Of a DNA stretch of 37,169 nucleotides, positions 1 to 7,016 are shown in pieces (position 1 is the first letter of the stretch; each line of letters starts with the position of its first letter). The notes under the pieces were generated by a model. It was not told the DNA's origin, searched no databases, and worked only from the letters and a program-made list of their open reading frames with translations. The stretch is from an uncultured Myxococcales bacterium (GTDB lineage Bacteria > Myxococcota_A > UBA9042). Both the position numbers and the translations under genes were made by a program. Location: assembly GCA_903924465.1 (NCBI GenBank), contig CAIYBN010000048.1:1-37169 (forward strand), in the 5' to 3' direction.

Positions 1-57
1 GTTCACGGTGAACGCGGTGGTTTTGAAGTCACCGGAACGATACGCCATCATTGTCAT
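1..57 (-). CDS. possible 5' end of a gene running off the left edge
   Basis: On the minus strand an ATG at 57 (alternatives at 51 and 48) opens a frame that stays open to the window edge and begins MTMMAYRSGDFKTTAFTVN. Only 19 codons are visible and there is no clear ribosome-binding site, so this may be chance. If real, it is divergent from the cytochrome gene. A perfect palindrome, GTTCAC-G-GTGAAC, occupies positions 1-13 inside this frame. No function can be assigned. Confidence 0.22.
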   Translation of the reverse strand, partial: MTMMAYRSGDFKTTAFTVN

Positions 58-160
58 TTTGCGAGGTTACGAGGCTACTGGCACAGCGGGCGGCTGGAAG
101 TCTGCGGAATCAGATCGAAGATCAGTTTGCGGATGCGCCCAATGCAAGGCGCGTCTGGAA

Positions 161-177
161 TTGGCGCGAAATTTGCA
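161..177 (+). promoter_or_regulatory. sigma-54 (-24/-12) promoter for the cytochrome c gene
   Basis: The sequence TTGGCGCGAAATTTGCA matches the sigma-54 consensus TGGCACG-N4-TTGCA with one mismatch in the -24 block. The invariant GG (163-164) and GC (175-176) have the required 12-base offset. Transcription would start near 188 and leave a leader of about 115 bases before the cytochrome start at 303. The nearby NtrC-type regulator at 2563-3954 carries the GAFTGA loop that contacts sigma-54, so the two elements support each other. The rest of 58-302 shows no convincing gene. Confidence 0.6.
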
Positions 178-302
178 CTAGGCTCGCTCTGTCCTTACCG
201 CTGGCCATGCGCCCGCTGTCTGGTACGGACGCTCTGGCGGGTTTCGCCCGTGCGAGCTCGCACTTCTCGGCCCGAGTGGCCTTACTGGAACAGGAGATTC
301 AC

Positions 303-650
303 ATGCGTCGTTTCATTCTCGCGTTTGCTGTCACCGCGCTGACCGCGGCCCCCTTTGCCGCCCAGGCCGCCACCGGCAAAGACATTTTCACTGAACAGAA
401 GTGCACGAAGTGCCACAAGATCAGCGCCGAAGGGATCGCTGCTCAGGAAGACAAGCCGACCATCATCGACCTTTCCGGCGTCGGCAAGGACCATGATGTC
501 GCGTGGTTCAAGGGCTGGCTGACCAAGGAAATCGAGCGCGACTCGATCGTCAAGAAGGGCGAGAAGACCAAGCACAAAATCGCGTTCAAGGGCGCGCCGG
601 CGGAACTGGACACCATCGCTGCGTGGCTGAAGACGCTGACCAAGAAATAG
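303..650 (+). CDS. exported monohaem c-type cytochrome lacking an axial Met
   Basis: This is a 115-residue protein with a Sec signal peptide (about residues 1-22, ending AAQA) and one haem-binding CTKCH (Cys34, Cys37, His38). It should be a small periplasmic electron carrier. The mature protein has no methionine at all, so the usual His/Met ligation of class I cytochromes is impossible. His91, in TKHKIAFKG, sits where related proteins have the Met of an MPxF-type segment, so bis-His ligation is inferred. The ATG at 303 was chosen because it has an upstream GGAG (about 292-296) and starts the signal peptide; the frame is open upstream to 51 but that part looks non-coding. A sigma-54-type promoter lies at 161-177 and a hairpin terminator follows at 681. 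Confidence 0.85.
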   Translation: MRRFILAFAVTALTAAPFAAQAATGKDIFTEQKCTKCHKISAEGIAAQEDKPTIIDLSGVGKDHDVAWFKGWLTKEIERDSIVKKGEKTKHKIAFKGAPAELDTIAAWLKTLTKK

Positions 651-680
651 TCGGCCGACACGTTCCTGGAACGTACGCAC

Positions 681-724
681 ATCCCCGGTTTGGCGCATGC
701 CATGCCGGGGATTGGCGTTTTTGG
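681..724 (+). terminator. probable intrinsic terminator of the cytochrome gene
   Basis: ATCCCCGG (681-688) pairs perfectly with CCGGGGAT (705-712). The loop contains a second small stem, GGC-GCAT-GCC. A T run (GTTTTTGG) follows at about 717-724. It lies 31 bases after the cytochrome stop codon. Confidence 0.6.
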
Positions 725-736
725 CACTTGGGCAGC
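721..736 (+). promoter_or_regulatory. weak sigma-54-like -24/-12 element upstream of the kinase gene
   Basis: TTGGCAC at 721-727 is a perfect -24 block. The GC of the -12 block is at the right offset (735-736), but the bases before it are CA instead of TT. It could drive the kinase/regulator pair, but it lies upstream of the three palindromes at 762-877, which is unusual for an enhancer-type arrangement. A second poor match is TGGCGGG-N4-CCGCC at 929-944. Confidence 0.25.
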
Positions 737-761
737 CTTTCTTTGCGGCTCCCATTCTTCG

Positions 762-797
762 TGCCGAAAAATCGGCAGAGCTGCCGAAATCCCGGCG
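762..797. promoter_or_regulatory. two adjacent palindromic operator-like sites
   Basis: Positions 762-777 are a perfect inverted repeat, TGCCGA-AAAA-TCGGCA. Positions 782-797 (TGCCGAAATCCCGGCG) match it at 12 of 16 bases. The two centres are 20 bases apart, about two helical turns, which would place bound dimers on the same DNA face. A third perfect copy is at 862-877. They lie between the cytochrome gene and the histidine kinase gene and are plausible binding sites for the adjacent NtrC-type regulator; that link is inference. Confidence 0.55.
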
Positions 798-861
798 CGC
801 TGTGATTTTCCTTGAATGTCAGGCGCTTGAAACGCTGTCTCCGGGTACGCTGTCAACGTGC

Positions 862-877
862 TGCCGAAAAATCGGCA
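862..877. promoter_or_regulatory. third copy of the palindromic operator-like site
   Basis: TGCCGAAAAATCGGCA is identical to the copy at 762-777 and lies exactly 100 bases from it, 80 bases from the imperfect copy at 782-797. The flanking bases extend it to an 18-base palindrome, CTGCCGA...TCGGCAG, at 861-878. It ends 85 bases before the histidine kinase start. Confidence 0.55.
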
Positions 878-890
878 GGGGCGATGTGCG

Positions 891-911
891 TGTCACTGGT
901 CACGGGTGACA
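891..911. promoter_or_regulatory. inverted repeat upstream of the histidine kinase
   Basis: TGTCAC (891-896) and GTGACA (906-911) form a perfect inverted repeat. A nested GTCAC-GG-GTGAC lies at 899-910. It lies about 50 bases before the kinase start and could be an operator or an RNA hairpin in the leader. No known regulator is recognised. Confidence 0.3.
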
Positions 912-962
912 GTTCTGATACGCTAACGTGGCGGGAACGCCGCCTTTGATGGTCGCCAGGCA

Positions 963-2525
963 ATGACACCCCTCTCCGCTTCCCTGACTGCGCTCGCCAA
1001 ACATGACGCGATGCGTGCGACACGTCGCGCGGACTGCCGGGGCGAGCAGTTGGAAAGTGGCTTGCCTCTATCGAATACGCAATCCGCCTGCGAGATTGGT
1101 CCACATTGTGCAGATTGTCCTCAAATGGAGGATCTGCCTGTGCCCGTTCTGCGCATCGAAAGCCCGCGACAGCGCGCCGGCGGCGAATTCCAGTTGCCTG
1201 AGCCCGCGGAACTCGTGGAGCGTCTGAACTGGTTCGTGCAGCTGCGCTGGCGTGCCTCGGCGGCGATTCTCGGCGTCGTGCTGCTGGCCAGCGCCTTGAA
1301 CATCGTCACCGCCAAGACCACGCTTTTTGCTTTGGGTCTTGCGCACTTGCTCGGTAACGTTGCCTTCAACCTCATCGCCCAGCGCGCGTCGTCCAAGGTG
1401 TCACGACAGGTCTTGCAGAACCTGCTTACCCTGCAAATCGTCTTTGATTTGGCGATGTTGATGTACCTGCTGCATTTTGCCGGCGGTGCCGACAACCCGT
1501 TCATGATGCTCTCGGTCTTTCACATGGCCTTCGCTGGGATGCTGCTGCCGCTGCGCAAAGCCTTGGCGATTGGCGTATTTACGAGCCTTCTCTACGCAAC
1601 CATGGTCCTGGCGGAGTCGTCGGGCTTTCTGGCGCATTATCCGCTGCTCATCGGCACCGCCACGCACGTCAGCCCGACGCCGAGTCTCTGGACTTCGCCA
1701 CTCTATATGGTCGGTTACATCGCCGCTTACGGCTTGACCGGCCTGGGCGTGATCATTTTTGTCCACGATCTCGTGCACCGAATTCGCGAAGCAGAAGCGC
1801 TGCGGCGGCAACACGAGCAGTTGGCGCAGGCCCGCGAGCGCCTCGCGCGAATTGGCAGTCTGGTGGCGGGCGTGGCGCACACGATTCGCAACCCGCTGCA
1901 CGGTGTGCTGAGTTGCATCGACATGCTCCAGCACCGCATCGACCGGCAGGACGGCAGCGCTGCGGAAATTCTCGATCTGATGACGGAAGGCGTCAATCGC
2001 ATTGAAGCGGTGACGAGCCGGCTCCTCGTGTTGGCGCGCGAAACGCCGCCGCCGTCGATGCCGGTCGACATTGCCCTCCTGGTTCAGGATGCGATGCAGT
2101 TCGCGGAGGTTCGGGCGCGCGCGCGTGGCGTGCACGTGCATCTCGAGGTCCAGGATGTCCCGGCCCTGCCGGTCAACACGGAGCGGCTCACGGATGCGGT
2201 GACCAACCTGATCGACAATGCGATTGACGCGTGTGCGGCGAATGACAGCGTGACCGTGCGGATTCAGCCGACGCCAGCGCCGCTCGAAGGCGTGCGCATT
2301 GAAGTCGCGGACACGGGTTCGGGCATCGCCGAAGACGAAATCGCCCGGATCTTCGAGCCTTTCTTCACGACGAAGCCGGTCGGCGAAGGGACTGGCCTGG
2401 GCTTGGCGATCACGCGGCAAGTGGTCGAGGATCACGATGGCGATATTCGCGTGACCAGTCAGCTGGGCTCCGGCACGACGATTTGCATCGATTTGCCACT
2501 GAAGCCCACGGCGAGGGCAGCATGA
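963..2525 (+). CDS. membrane sensor histidine kinase
   Basis: This is a 520-residue HisKA/HATPase_c kinase that should phosphorylate the response regulator encoded just downstream. A cytoplasmic N-terminus is followed by about six hydrophobic segments (residues 98-270) with only short loops, then a coiled linker (276-298). The H-box GVAHTIRNPL has phospho-acceptor His306. The ATP-binding domain has an N-box (Asn415/Asn419 in TNLIDNA), a G1 box (DTGSGI, 450-455) and a G2 box (GEGTGLGLA, 474-482). The residue after the phospho-acceptor His is Thr, not the usual Glu. The N-terminus contains Cys43, His48, Cys49 and Cys52 (CX5CX2C), but only if translation starts at 963, which has a weak GCCAGG site. 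A later start at 1125 (Met55) would remove this cluster. The regulator gene begins 37 bases downstream, so the two are probably co-transcribed. Confidence 0.88.
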   Translation: MTPLSASLTALAKHDAMRATRRADCRGEQLESGLPLSNTQSACEIGPHCADCPQMEDLPVPVLRIESPRQRAGGEFQLPEPAELVERLNWFVQLRWRASAAILGVVLLASALNIVTAKTTLFALGLAHLLGNVAFNLIAQRASSKVSRQVLQNLLTLQIVFDLAMLMYLLHFAGGADNPFMMLSVFHMAFAGMLLPLRKALAIGVFTSLLYATMVLAESSGFLAHYPLLIGTATHVSPTPSLWTSPLYMVGYIAAYGLTGLGVIIFVHDLVHRIREAEALRRQHEQLAQARERLARIGSLVAGVAHTIRNPLHGVLSCIDMLQHRIDRQDGSAAEILDLMTEGVNRIEAVTSRLLVLARETPPPSMPVDIALLVQDAMQFAEVRARARGVHVHLEVQDVPALPVNTERLTDAVTNLIDNAIDACAANDSVTVRIQPTPAPLEGVRIEVADTGSGIAEDEIARIFEPFFTTKPVGEGTGLGLAITRQVVEDHDGDIRVTSQLGSGTTICIDLPLKPTARAA

Positions 2526-2562
2526 CGGCACAGGGCATGGACCGGCCCTATTCGAGCCCGGC

Positions 2563-3954
2563 ATGACCGAGCCTGCGAGCCTGAATCCGCCTCTGCGCGT
2601 CCTGGTTGTCGACGACGGGCGTCTTGTCCGCGAGACGACGCTGCGGCAATTGCGCGACGCCGGCTTTCCCGCCGAAGCGGTCGAGAACGGCTACCGGGCT
2701 CTCGACCTGCTGGCCGTAGGCGACTGGGATGTCGTTCTCTGCGACCTGCGGATGCCGGGGATGGACGGGCTTGAGCTGCTGCGATCGATTCGGGCGGAGT
2801 ACCCAGGCGTCGACGTCATTGTGATGACGGCCTTTGGCACCGTGAAGACAGCCGTGACCGCGATGCAGGATGGTGCGGCCGATTACCTGACAAAGCCGTT
2901 TCATTTTCAAGAATTGGAGATACGCCTGCGGACGCTCGCGCAGTTGCGGGCGTATCGGAAACAAGTGTCCAACTTGCGCACGTTGCTGGAAAGCGATGCG
3001 GCGTCGCGGCGGATCCTGGGGCAGTCGCCGCAAATCCTGCAGGTCGTCAAACTGGTGCACACCTTTGCCGCGCACGCCGTGCCGGTGTTGATCACCGGCG
3101 AGACCGGTACCGGTAAGGAAGTCGTCGCGCGCGCGCTGCACGAGGCGGGACCGCGGGCAATGGGGCCGTTCGTGCCCATTCCGTGTGGCGCCATTCCGAC
3201 GGAACTCGCGGAAAGTGAGCTGTTTGGTCACGAAAAAGGCGCGTTTACCGGTGCCACAGGCGCGCGCCAAGGGGCGTTTGAACGCGCCCACAAGGGTACG
3301 CTGCTGCTGGACGACGTGGATGATCTGCCGCTGAATTTGCAGGTGAAGCTGCTACGTGCGCTCCAGGAAGGCTCGTTTCAACGCGTGGGCGGCAACCGGG
3401 AAGTGAATGTCGACGTGCGGGTGATTGCGACGACCAAGGTCGACCTGGCGGACGCCGTCGCCAAGGGCAGGTTTCGCGACGACGTCTTTTACCGACTGCG
3501 CGCGCTGGAAATTCGCTTGCCGCCACTGCGGGATCGCGGTGAGGACGTGTTGCTTCTCGCCCAGCATTGTCTGCAGCGCTTTGCGACGGACACGGGCAAG
3601 CCTGAACCTACGCTCTCGCCTGAGGCGGCGGAATGTCTGCGGCGCTACAATTGGCCGGGCAATGTGCGCGAATTGCGCCACGCGATGGAGTCCGCCATGA
3701 CGCTGTGCGTCGATGGCACGATCGGGACGGAACACTTGCCGGCGTTTCTTCACGGCAGCCGCGAAGAGCCGTCGGGTGACCTGTTCACCTTGCATCTGGA
3801 AGGGCGCGAGTCGGTGCCGATGGCGGATTTGGTGCACCGCGTGGAAGACGCGCTGATTCAGTGGGCGATGCGCAGGGCGGGCGGCCAGCAGTCCAAGGCG
3901 GGGGAGATTCTCGGCTTGGCGCGCACGACGTTTCAGAGCAAGCTGAATCGGTAG
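2563..3954 (+). CDS. NtrC-family sigma-54-dependent response regulator
   Basis: This is a 463-residue transcription activator with three domains in the standard order. The receiver (residues 11-125) has Asp17/Asp18, phospho-acceptor Asp61, Thr89 and Lys111. The sigma-54 AAA+ domain (about 148-385) has Walker A GETGTGKE (179-186), the sigma-54-contacting GAFTGA (226-231), Walker B LLLDDVDD (247-254) and arginine-finger region FRDDVFYRL (304-312). A Fis-type helix-turn-helix lies at about 444-463. The Walker B acidic pair is Asp-Asp where the family normally has Asp-Glu. ATG 2563 is the first in-frame start after the kinase stop. The partner is the kinase at 963-2525. Likely targets in view are the sigma-54 promoter at 161 and the palindromes at 762-877. 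The gene ends 6 bases from the convergent lipoprotein gene. Confidence 0.93.
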   Translation: MTEPASLNPPLRVLVVDDGRLVRETTLRQLRDAGFPAEAVENGYRALDLLAVGDWDVVLCDLRMPGMDGLELLRSIRAEYPGVDVIVMTAFGTVKTAVTAMQDGAADYLTKPFHFQELEIRLRTLAQLRAYRKQVSNLRTLLESDAASRRILGQSPQILQVVKLVHTFAAHAVPVLITGETGTGKEVVARALHEAGPRAMGPFVPIPCGAIPTELAESELFGHEKGAFTGATGARQGAFERAHKGTLLLDDVDDLPLNLQVKLLRALQEGSFQRVGGNREVNVDVRVIATTKVDLADAVAKGRFRDDVFYRLRALEIRLPPLRDRGEDVLLLAQHCLQRFATDTGKPEPTLSPEAAECLRRYNWPGNVRELRHAMESAMTLCVDGTIGTEHLPAFLHGSREEPSGDLFTLHLEGRESVPMADLVHRVEDALIQWAMRRAGGQQSKAGEILGLARTTFQSKLNR

Positions 3955-3960
3955 CCCGGA

Positions 3961-4971
3961 CTATTTCTTGCATCCATCCGCGGCAGTTGCCCCCTGCACG
4001 TTGATCACAAACGCCGCGATGATGGAGGGCGCCGGATGACCGGCTTTCGCACCGGGCGGCGTCGCGACAGCAAACACGCGATACCGTCCTGGGTGCGCGA
4101 CCTGCAGCGTCACCGCAGTGCCCAAATCACCGCCCATCTTCATGACGGCTGTGGACGTTGCGTCGCCCGGCACCGACACCGGCTGTGGCTGCAACGAACT
4201 CGTGACGATCTCGGCGAGACCGCCTTCCACCAGGACATACCAGGTCGTCTGCGCCTCGGGCTCCGCCGTCATCCGCAGCGGCACGTTGTCGCGTGTCCAG
4301 GCCGTCGCCAGGAGAAAAGGCTGACAAGTCGTTGGCAATTTTGGCAACACCTTGAGACGGCCAGCGAGGCCATTTTCGCCCTGCCATTCCGACTGGATGT
4401 CTGGCAGCTCCTGACCGGCCGACGGGGGACCGGTGACGGAAAACGACAGCTCTTGGGTGAGGACTTGACCAGCATAGGCATACAGGACCCAAGCGCGGTA
4501 GATCCCGGCCAACGGAAAGACCACACGAAATTCATGACCACCGTGGACTTTGTCGGACAGTTCATCGGCACGCACGACGGTGGACCAGCTCAGATCTGCG
4601 CGCGTCGCCACCAGCAGCATCTTGCCGCCCAAGAGCGGATCGAGGGGGCGGAGAAAGGCTCCGTCAGCATTGCGCAGGGTCACGTGAAAGGAAGCGGCAT
4701 CGCCGACCGCCACCGGGCCCGGATTCCCTTCAGGACCGCCGTGGATGTCCACGGATGCCACTGGAGACTCGCTCGCTGCTTGAGCGGTCGCGGAAGCGAT
4801 GGCCGGCAAGGCTGCAGGCGTCGCAGGCACGGGCAATTCGGCCGCGGTGACGTGTGCGACCGGTACGGAATGCGGAAGCACCGGCTCTGCGGCATGTTTG
4901 CCACAACCCGAAAATGCCAGGAATGCCGTCGCCGCACACACCGCGAAGTCAGTTGCACCGTTTGGCCGCAT
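3961..4971 (-). CDS. predicted lipoprotein with beta-sandwich domains
   Basis: This 336-residue protein begins MRPNGATDF, with a hydrophobic segment and lipobox-like FSGC (Cys23), so it is probably membrane-anchored outside the cytoplasm. The ATG at 4971 has a strong GGAGG eight bases upstream, preferred over the in-frame GTG at 4986. A Pro/Ala linker is followed by two beta-rich stretches. The first contains DGAFLRPLDPLLGGK and an AGIYRAWVLY segment; the second contains HPGRYRVFA. Both have the rhythm of periplasmic Ig-like domains of the YtkA/FixH type, but this is only a resemblance. It is the last gene of a minus-strand unit, 26 bases after the propeller gene. Function unknown. Confidence 0.7.
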   Translation of the reverse strand: MRPNGATDFAVCAATAFLAFSGCGKHAAEPVLPHSVPVAHVTAAELPVPATPAALPAIASATAQAASESPVASVDIHGGPEGNPGPVAVGDAASFHVTLRNADGAFLRPLDPLLGGKMLLVATRADLSWSTVVRADELSDKVHGGHEFRVVFPLAGIYRAWVLYAYAGQVLTQELSFSVTGPPSAGQELPDIQSEWQGENGLAGRLKVLPKLPTTCQPFLLATAWTRDNVPLRMTAEPEAQTTWYVLVEGGLAEIVTSSLQPQPVSVPGDATSTAVMKMGGDLGTAVTLQVAHPGRYRVFAVATPPGAKAGHPAPSIIAAFVINVQGATAADGCKK

Positions 4972-4997
4972 GTTCCGCGCCTCCACAGCCGATTCGT

Positions 4998-6989
4998 TTA
5001 CGGCCCGATGGGCAATCGGAGCGCGCCGGTATTGCCGGCTTCATCCGTGACCTGCAAGAGCAGGGTGTGCGCGCCCCTAAAGGCGCTCTCCGGCAGGTCC
5101 AGCTCAAAAGCTTCCGACGGTTGGTCAAAGAGCCCGTCGACCGCAGCAGCCAACATGGGCGGCTCGCCGTCCACGGAAATGTCGACGCGCGTGATGCGGG
5201 AAATCGCGTCGATCGCCATGCCGTGCACCGTGTGGCCCTTCACTTCAGCCACCACTTCGGGCCGGCCGCGGTCGACGAGAAACGGCTTGGAAATGCGCGC
5301 GACGGCCTTGGCGTTCTTCGGGCCGTTGCTCGGCAAATCGGTCGCCTCGACGCGGAGTTCATACCAGCCGTCCGGCATGTCGGTCGGGCTCAAGTCCATG
5401 GTTTTCTTGTCATACAGGCGGTCGTGCAGCAGCAGCCACTGTTTGCCGCCCCGCGGCCGGTATTGCACGACAAAGCCGAGCGTATCTCCGTCGGCGTCGT
5501 CGGCGACCCAGGACAGGCTCACGGTGCCTTTGCCCTTGTTCCACGTGCTGTCGATCTTGCTCAACACCGGCGGGCGATTGGCCACTTGCCGGAACACTTT
5601 CAGCTCTTGCAGGCGCGCACCGACACTCGCCAGCTTGACCCGCACCTGGAGCGAATTGGCCGGCGGACTCTGGCTCTGTCCGCTCTGGCTCTGGATGGCC
5701 CGCAGCGGCTGCCAAGGGCTCCACGTGTCGTTCGGCAGCTCTGAAAAACCCGAGCGCGTCTCGACCTCGAGCGTGCCTTCGCCAATCGCGTCGATGCGTC
5801 CCCACACGGCCGTACCGGTTTCTTGCAGGACGTCGGTCGTAAACACCGCATCGGCCAACTGCTCGCCGACGATGTACACCGCCGCAGATTTGCCGGTGAA
5901 GAGCGTTTGAACACCTTTTGCGCCCACTTCCAGTCCGAGAATTTCCTCCTCCTTGACGTCAAACAGGCTCTGAACGTCGCCCAGTTCATCACCCAGCACC
6001 ACGCGCCCGCCGCGCGCCGCGCCCGCGACCACCTGTTTGCCGACCACGCCGACCTCGCTCAGCATCCCTTCCGGCGACACGAGCACGCGCGACACGAGGC
6101 CATCCGGCGTGCGCTTCCACACCGCACCTTTGCCTTTCGCCGCCGCATCCTTGCCCGACTTGTTCGCCCCCGGCGCTTTCGCCGCAGTGCCCGTGCCCGG
6201 CCGATCCGGCGTCGGCTTCAACGACGCGAGCGGCACGGCAGTCTGGCCCCCGTTGACCGCGGCGTAAATCGTCTTGCCACTGCGCGCCAGGCTGCGCACC
6301 TCCACGCCCGGAAACGCCGCCAGCGCCCGCACGGACTTCTCGCCATCGATGCGCAACAGCAGCGCGGGATCGGACGTACCAGCCAGCAGCGCCTCCCCGT
6401 CCCACAGCAACGCAAGAACGTGGTCCGCAGTCGTTTCTGCGAAGAGGTTCGCGGTCTTCGTCGCCACATCGACGGCAAAAACCTTGCCGCCCGGACCGGT
6501 GCCGGCATACAGCACTTGACCGCGCAGTTGCAGTGCCCAAATGTGCTGGACATCTGTCAACTTGACAAATGTCTCCTTCTTGCCAGCCGCGTCGACATGC
6601 AGGATTTCACCGGTGCCGACCAGCCCGACGTACACACCGCCCTTGCCATCGCTCGCCAGCGAGGCGATCAAAGGGCTATCGACCTTCAACACCTCATTTA
6701 CAATGCCATTTTCGACCTTGAACAGCTTGCCGTTCAGGCCCGTTCCCAGCCACAGCTTCTGGCCGTCGCGCAGCCAGCAGTGAATGAACTCAGCGTCGAC
6801 GTCCAGCCGCGTCAGCTTCGGCGCAGCGGTCAACCCCAAGGTCGGATGTAGCGCGAGGCCATCAAGATTGCCGCGGCGAAAGTCCGCGTCATCGGCAAAC
6901 TGCCACAGGCTTGGCTGGCTGGCGTGTGCGGTCGGCACCAGCAGCAGGCTGGCGAGGAGGAAACTGGTCAGGGATCGAGGCAAGGTCAT
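4998..6989 (-). CDS. secreted beta-propeller protein with C-terminal Ig/FN3-like domains
   Basis: This 663-residue protein has a Sec signal peptide (MTLPRSLTS... cut near AHA-SQ, residue 24). Residues about 45-390 repeat a propeller-blade pattern: LWLGTGLNGKLFKV, GVYVGLVGTGEILHVD, LYAGTGPGGKVFAVD, ALLAGTSDPALLLRID and later weaker copies. About 400-470 resembles a carbohydrate-binding or Ig-like module (DTWSPWQPL). The C-terminus has two Ig/FN3-like folds, one with DADGDTLGF and one with the DEAGNTG ending typical of bacterial Ig repeats. No catalytic residues are evident, so it is probably a periplasmic or surface binding scaffold. GCGGAG lies 7 bases before the ATG. It sits between the S55 peptidase (27 bases upstream) and the lipoprotein, suggesting one operon. 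Confidence 0.78.
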   Translation of the reverse strand: MTLPRSLTSFLLASLLLVPTAHASQPSLWQFADDADFRRGNLDGLALHPTLGLTAAPKLTRLDVDAEFIHCWLRDGQKLWLGTGLNGKLFKVENGIVNEVLKVDSPLIASLASDGKGGVYVGLVGTGEILHVDAAGKKETFVKLTDVQHIWALQLRGQVLYAGTGPGGKVFAVDVATKTANLFAETTADHVLALLWDGEALLAGTSDPALLLRIDGEKSVRALAAFPGVEVRSLARSGKTIYAAVNGGQTAVPLASLKPTPDRPGTGTAAKAPGANKSGKDAAAKGKGAVWKRTPDGLVSRVLVSPEGMLSEVGVVGKQVVAGAARGGRVVLGDELGDVQSLFDVKEEEILGLEVGAKGVQTLFTGKSAAVYIVGEQLADAVFTTDVLQETGTAVWGRIDAIGEGTLEVETRSGFSELPNDTWSPWQPLRAIQSQSGQSQSPPANSLQVRVKLASVGARLQELKVFRQVANRPPVLSKIDSTWNKGKGTVSLSWVADDADGDTLGFVVQYRPRGGKQWLLLHDRLYDKKTMDLSPTDMPDGWYELRVEATDLPSNGPKNAKAVARISKPFLVDRGRPEVVAEVKGHTVHGMAIDAISRITRVDISVDGEPPMLAAAVDGLFDQPSEAFELDLPESAFRGAHTLLLQVTDEAGNTGALRLPIGP

Positions 6990-7016
6990 CCGGAACTCCG
7001 CAAAAGCGAGAGAGAA

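Noticed and set aside
51..302. In-frame N-terminal extension of the cytochrome c protein
   Set aside because: The extension has no ribosome site and would put the signal peptide in the middle of the protein. It also overlaps the sigma-54-type promoter at 161-177.
929..944. Sigma-54-like match TGGCGGG-N4-CCGCC
   Set aside because: Only the GG and GC and a few flanking bases fit. A transcript start near 955 would leave almost no leader before the kinase start at 963. The segment is better seen as a small GC-rich hairpin.
4036..5910. Long plus-strand open frame of 624 codons
   Set aside because: It is antisense to the lipoprotein and propeller genes, which have signal peptides, ribosome sites and family-like sequence. 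The plus-strand product is rich in Arg, His and Ser with no motif, as expected for a GC-rich shadow frame.
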